DNA from: Acinetobacter sp. XH1741
GTDB taxonomy: Bacteria; Pseudomonadota; Gammaproteobacteria; Pseudomonadales; Moraxellaceae
Assembly: GCF_041021895.1 (NCBI RefSeq)
Contig: NZ_CP157428.1
Coordinates: forward strand, 2,356,001 to 2,420,000
Direction: 5' to 3'
Length of the DNA stretch: 64,000 nt
Position numbers and translations under genes: made by a program. Under the pieces are notes generated by a model, which saw nothing but the letters and a program-made list of their open reading frames with translations, ran no database searches and was not told the DNA's origin. Below, piece after piece: positions 62,109 through 64,000 of this stretch; position 1 is the stretch's first letter; every line of letters starts with the position of its first letter.

Positions 62109-62526
62109 ATCCTTTTCCTCTTTACACAATTTTAATAAATTGAGCATCAGTTATATTCTCTAAGATGATGATTTTTATAATCTTCATCTTCCCTGATGAA
62201 CAAAGTCCTTGATCCAATCCATTTTCACTTCGATTTAAATCTAAGTGAGGTTTAGGTATGTGTGAATATTATTAAGCTAATAATTACACACTGTCAATGA
62301 CTGCATGTAATTATTGCTTGCAACATAGATAGACTAATTAATACAGTCTTGTGGAGGATAAATTTTTTAATTTAAGATTTTGATTTTTATAAATTATATT
62401 TTATTTTTAATTAAGTGATTTCTTCTTGTATTACGTCATTAGCATATATGATAAGAGGGGATAAAGACTTGTCGAAAGATTTTTTAATACCTACAATGAC
62501 GCCATGCCAAAAGGAAATAGGACAGT
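62109..62526. other. Divergent control region of the monooxygenase operon and the TetR gene
   Basis: This 418-base AT-rich gap holds promoters for both directions. The leftward promoter with its operator-like motif is listed at 62264-62302. I see no small gene. Confidence 0.5.
62264..62302 (-). promoter_or_regulatory. Leftward promoter and operator-like site of the monooxygenase operon
   Basis: Read on the minus strand, 62302-62281 has AGTCATTGACA then GTGTGT then AATTA; it contains a -35 TTGACA with a TAATAA-type -10 about 17 bases on. The same 22-bp sequence with two differences recurs at 63241-63262. Confidence 0.6.
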
Positions 62527-63132
62527 ATGACAACCTCTCGCCGTAGACCTAAACATGATCCAAAAGAATCTGAGCGAGAAATATTAGAAGCTGCTGAACA
62601 GTTTTTAAATGAACATCATTTTCGTGACCTCAATATTGATGAAGTCATGCGACGTACAGGCTTAAAACGTCCAGCTTTTTATGTCCATTTTCGTGATAAA
62701 CACGATCTTACGCTCCGTCTTGTTGAGAATATTGCTAAAGAATTGTTCAGTATCACAGAACGGTGGTTGGCAGGAAATAATCTTCAAGACGATCTAGAGC
62801 GTGCCTTAGTCGACTCTATAAATGTCTATATGCAACATGGTCGTTTATTAAGAGCTTTTGTCGAAGCAGCAAGTGGAGACGAACGTGTTGATACTGTTTA
62901 TCGAGCTATAATTCAAGACTTTATCAAGGCTGCTGCTCAACATATAAGAGCGGAACAACAAACAGGGAACATTAAACAAAATTTAGATGTCGACGAAACA
63001 GCAAAAGCACTAATCTGGTTGGAAGAGCGTTATCTTTCAGAAGCATTCGGCCGTTCATCTCCTGTAGAACCAGAAGTCGTTATCCGTGTACTTCGAAATA
63101 TTTGGACTTCAACACTTTATGTGAACAAATAA
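62527..63132 (+). CDS. TetR-family transcriptional regulator
   Basis: The DNA-binding domain is complete (EREILEAAEQFLNEHHFRDL, then DEVMRRTGLKRPAFYVHFRDKHDLTLRLV); the remaining helical domain has the QTGNIKQNLDVDETAKALIW segment common in EthR-like members. 201 residues, with AGGAAATAGGACAGT before ATG. It is divergent from the EthA-like monooxygenase gene, the same arrangement as ethR-ethA in mycobacteria, so it most likely represses that operon and, by the shared site, the FadL-type gene downstream. Confidence 0.9.
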   Translation: MTTSRRRPKHDPKESEREILEAAEQFLNEHHFRDLNIDEVMRRTGLKRPAFYVHFRDKHDLTLRLVENIAKELFSITERWLAGNNLQDDLERALVDSINVYMQHGRLLRAFVEAASGDERVDTVYRAIIQDFIKAAAQHIRAEQQTGNIKQNLDVDETAKALIWLEERYLSEAFGRSSPVEPEVVIRVLRNIWTSTLYVNK

Positions 63133-63240
63133 AAATCCACCTATAATTTGTCGATCTTATATTTAAAAATATTTTATTTATTAGTTGGTTATAATAAAAA
63201 CTATAACTATGAACAACTGATTTTTCTATAAATTACACAT

Positions 63241-63273
63241 AGTCATTGACACTGTGTCATTAATTTTATAGCT
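63241..63273 (+). promoter_or_regulatory. Promoter and operator-like palindrome of the FadL-type gene
   Basis: AGTCATTGACA, one base, TGTGT, one base, ATTA matches the site at 62302-62281 at 20 of 22 positions. The palindrome TGACAC-T-GTGTCA (63247-63259) overlaps the -35 TTGACA. It lies about 110 bases before the FadL-type start. Confidence 0.6.
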
Positions 63274-63372
63274 TGTATTTTATTCACTTTGATTAATACA
63301 CGTAATCTTAGTGAACAAATAAATTGCTAGGTAATGAGTGATTTAACAAAAATTATAATTTAAGGATAAATA

Positions 63373-64000
63373 ATGGAAAAATCTCTAAGCATGGATTGTG
63401 CTGAGTTAAGAGCGCACTTGGAAATCGTAAAAAATACTTTCGGAAACGACCCAAATAAATATTTCTTTAGCCGAAAATTTCAGGTGAAATCTGGGTTAAT
63501 GATATTTAGCGTAATTGGTATTTGTTTTAGTAGTTATAGTCACGCTTCAGCACTTGACCAGTCTGGGCAGTCAATACTGCCATTTTTAGAGGCTGGTAAT
63601 TATGCAGAAGCAAATGCTTTCGCTGTTGATCCTTCTGTTTCTGGTGTAGTTCATGATCGTCCAGATCTTGTTCGACCTAACCAGAGTCGCGATACTGGAA
63701 ATATTGGGCAAGATAATCAATTTTATACTGCTGCATTAAAGCTACAACTTACAGACCAATTCAGTTTTGGTTTACTTTACGATCAGCCTTTTGCTGCAAA
63801 AACAGCTTATCCACTTCTTCCTAATAATAGTTATTCAGATGATGCCAGCCGTGAAGGTACTTCTGTAAATGTAAAAAGCCAAAATTTAAGTTTTATTTTG
63901 GGTTATTCACCTATTAAAAACTTTCAAGTTTATGGCGGACCTGTCTATCAAACTGTAGAAGGAGATGTCTCTTTCAGAGGAATGGCATATACCGAAGCTT
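63373..64000 (+). CDS. FadL/OMPP1-type outer-membrane transporter, 5' part (runs off the window)
   Basis: ATG 63373 follows AAGGATAAATA and opens a frame that continues to the last base (209 codons visible). After a charged leader of about 45 residues a signal-like hydrophobic segment (SGLMIFSVIGICFSSYSHAS) precedes the mature start ALDQSGQSILPFLEAGNYAE, typical of FadL/TodX outer-membrane barrels. SFILGYSPIKNFQVYGGPVY fits a barrel strand pair. FadL proteins carry fatty acids and other hydrophobic compounds across the outer membrane. The unusually long N-terminus may mean that the true start is further in (Met at 63484 or so). Confidence 0.8.
   Translation, partial: MEKSLSMDCAELRAHLEIVKNTFGNDPNKYFFSRKFQVKSGLMIFSVIGICFSSYSHASALDQSGQSILPFLEAGNYAEANAFAVDPSVSGVVHDRPDLVRPNQSRDTGNIGQDNQFYTAALKLQLTDQFSFGLLYDQPFAAKTAYPLLPNNSYSDDASREGTSVNVKSQNLSFILGYSPIKNFQVYGGPVYQTVEGDVSFRGMAYTEA

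Noticed and set aside
1..64000. CRISPR arrays, tRNA or rRNA genes, intact insertion sequences
   Set aside because: Looked for regular short repeats, cloverleaf-like segments and transposase frames; none found.

Overview
The window comes from an Acinetobacter chromosome. The clearest sign is a complete adeA-adeB-adeC efflux operon (minus strand, 50.7-56.4 kb) divergent from its regulator pair adeR-adeS. The products follow the A. baumannii AdeABC/AdeRS proteins as I remember them, but with many substitutions and a shorter AdeA C-terminus, so a relative in or near the calcoaceticus-baumannii group is more likely than A. baumannii itself. That species call is from memory, not from an alignment. 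No tRNA, rRNA, CRISPR array, integrase or intact insertion sequence was seen.

Layout. 0-8 kb: end of a NUDIX/NrtR-like regulator, an MTHFR-like protein, a secreted acid phosphatase/phospholipase C-type lipoprotein, small secreted proteins, and a LuxR regulator beside an amidase. 8.5-16.2 kb: a tightly packed operon joining an EmrAB/TolC-type tripartite exporter to a GH3-type acyl-amide synthetase and two acyltransferase-like proteins; this looks like a small-molecule make-and-export unit. 16.4-18.5 kb: a periplasmic SurE-like phosphatase, a lipoprotein and a small HD hydrolase. 18.8-21.2 kb: an accessory strip with a P4/P1-type phage immunity relic (structured RNA plus Icd/Ash-like ORF), a TetR gene broken by a 10-bp tandem duplication, and small unknown genes.

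22.2-40.9 kb is the most unusual part: an AT-rich island, in places only 5 G/C in 60 bases, holding about 18 genes in two divergent operons around an intergenic region at 29.1-29.8 kb. It encodes two D-Ala-D-Ala ligase paralogues, an amino-acid-kinase-fold kinase, a thymidylate-kinase-like protein, a fusion of a nucleoside-diphosphate-kinase-like domain to a nucleotidyltransferase, a DegT-type aminotransferase overlapping a DXS-like thiamine-diphosphate enzyme, free-standing NRPS condensation, adenylation and carrier proteins, a second nucleotidyltransferase, a PIG-L deacetylase, a formyltransferase, an acyl-CoA-dehydrogenase-fold flavoprotein, a family 2 glycosyltransferase, an unknown 288-residue protein and an AmpG-like transporter. 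I infer a biosynthetic cluster for an aminated, phosphate-activated and aminoacylated small molecule, with ATP-grasp ligation and possibly N-formylation. I recognise no described pathway with this gene set.

41-48.5 kb returns to ordinary composition: alcohol dehydrogenase, short-chain dehydrogenase and alpha/beta hydrolase opposite a LysR regulator, then an amino-acid-oxidase-like flavoprotein and a 7-TM protein opposite a TetR gene with a perfect palindromic operator. 48.6-58.4 kb: a large lipase-like lipoprotein and adeCBA/adeRS. 58.5-64 kb: a PhyH dioxygenase, an alpha/beta hydrolase and a Baeyer-Villiger-type monooxygenase on the minus strand, a divergent TetR gene, and the start of a FadL-type outer-membrane transporter that runs off the window. 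A near-identical 22-bp site in front of the monooxygenase and the FadL gene suggests one hydrophobic-substrate uptake and oxidation regulon.
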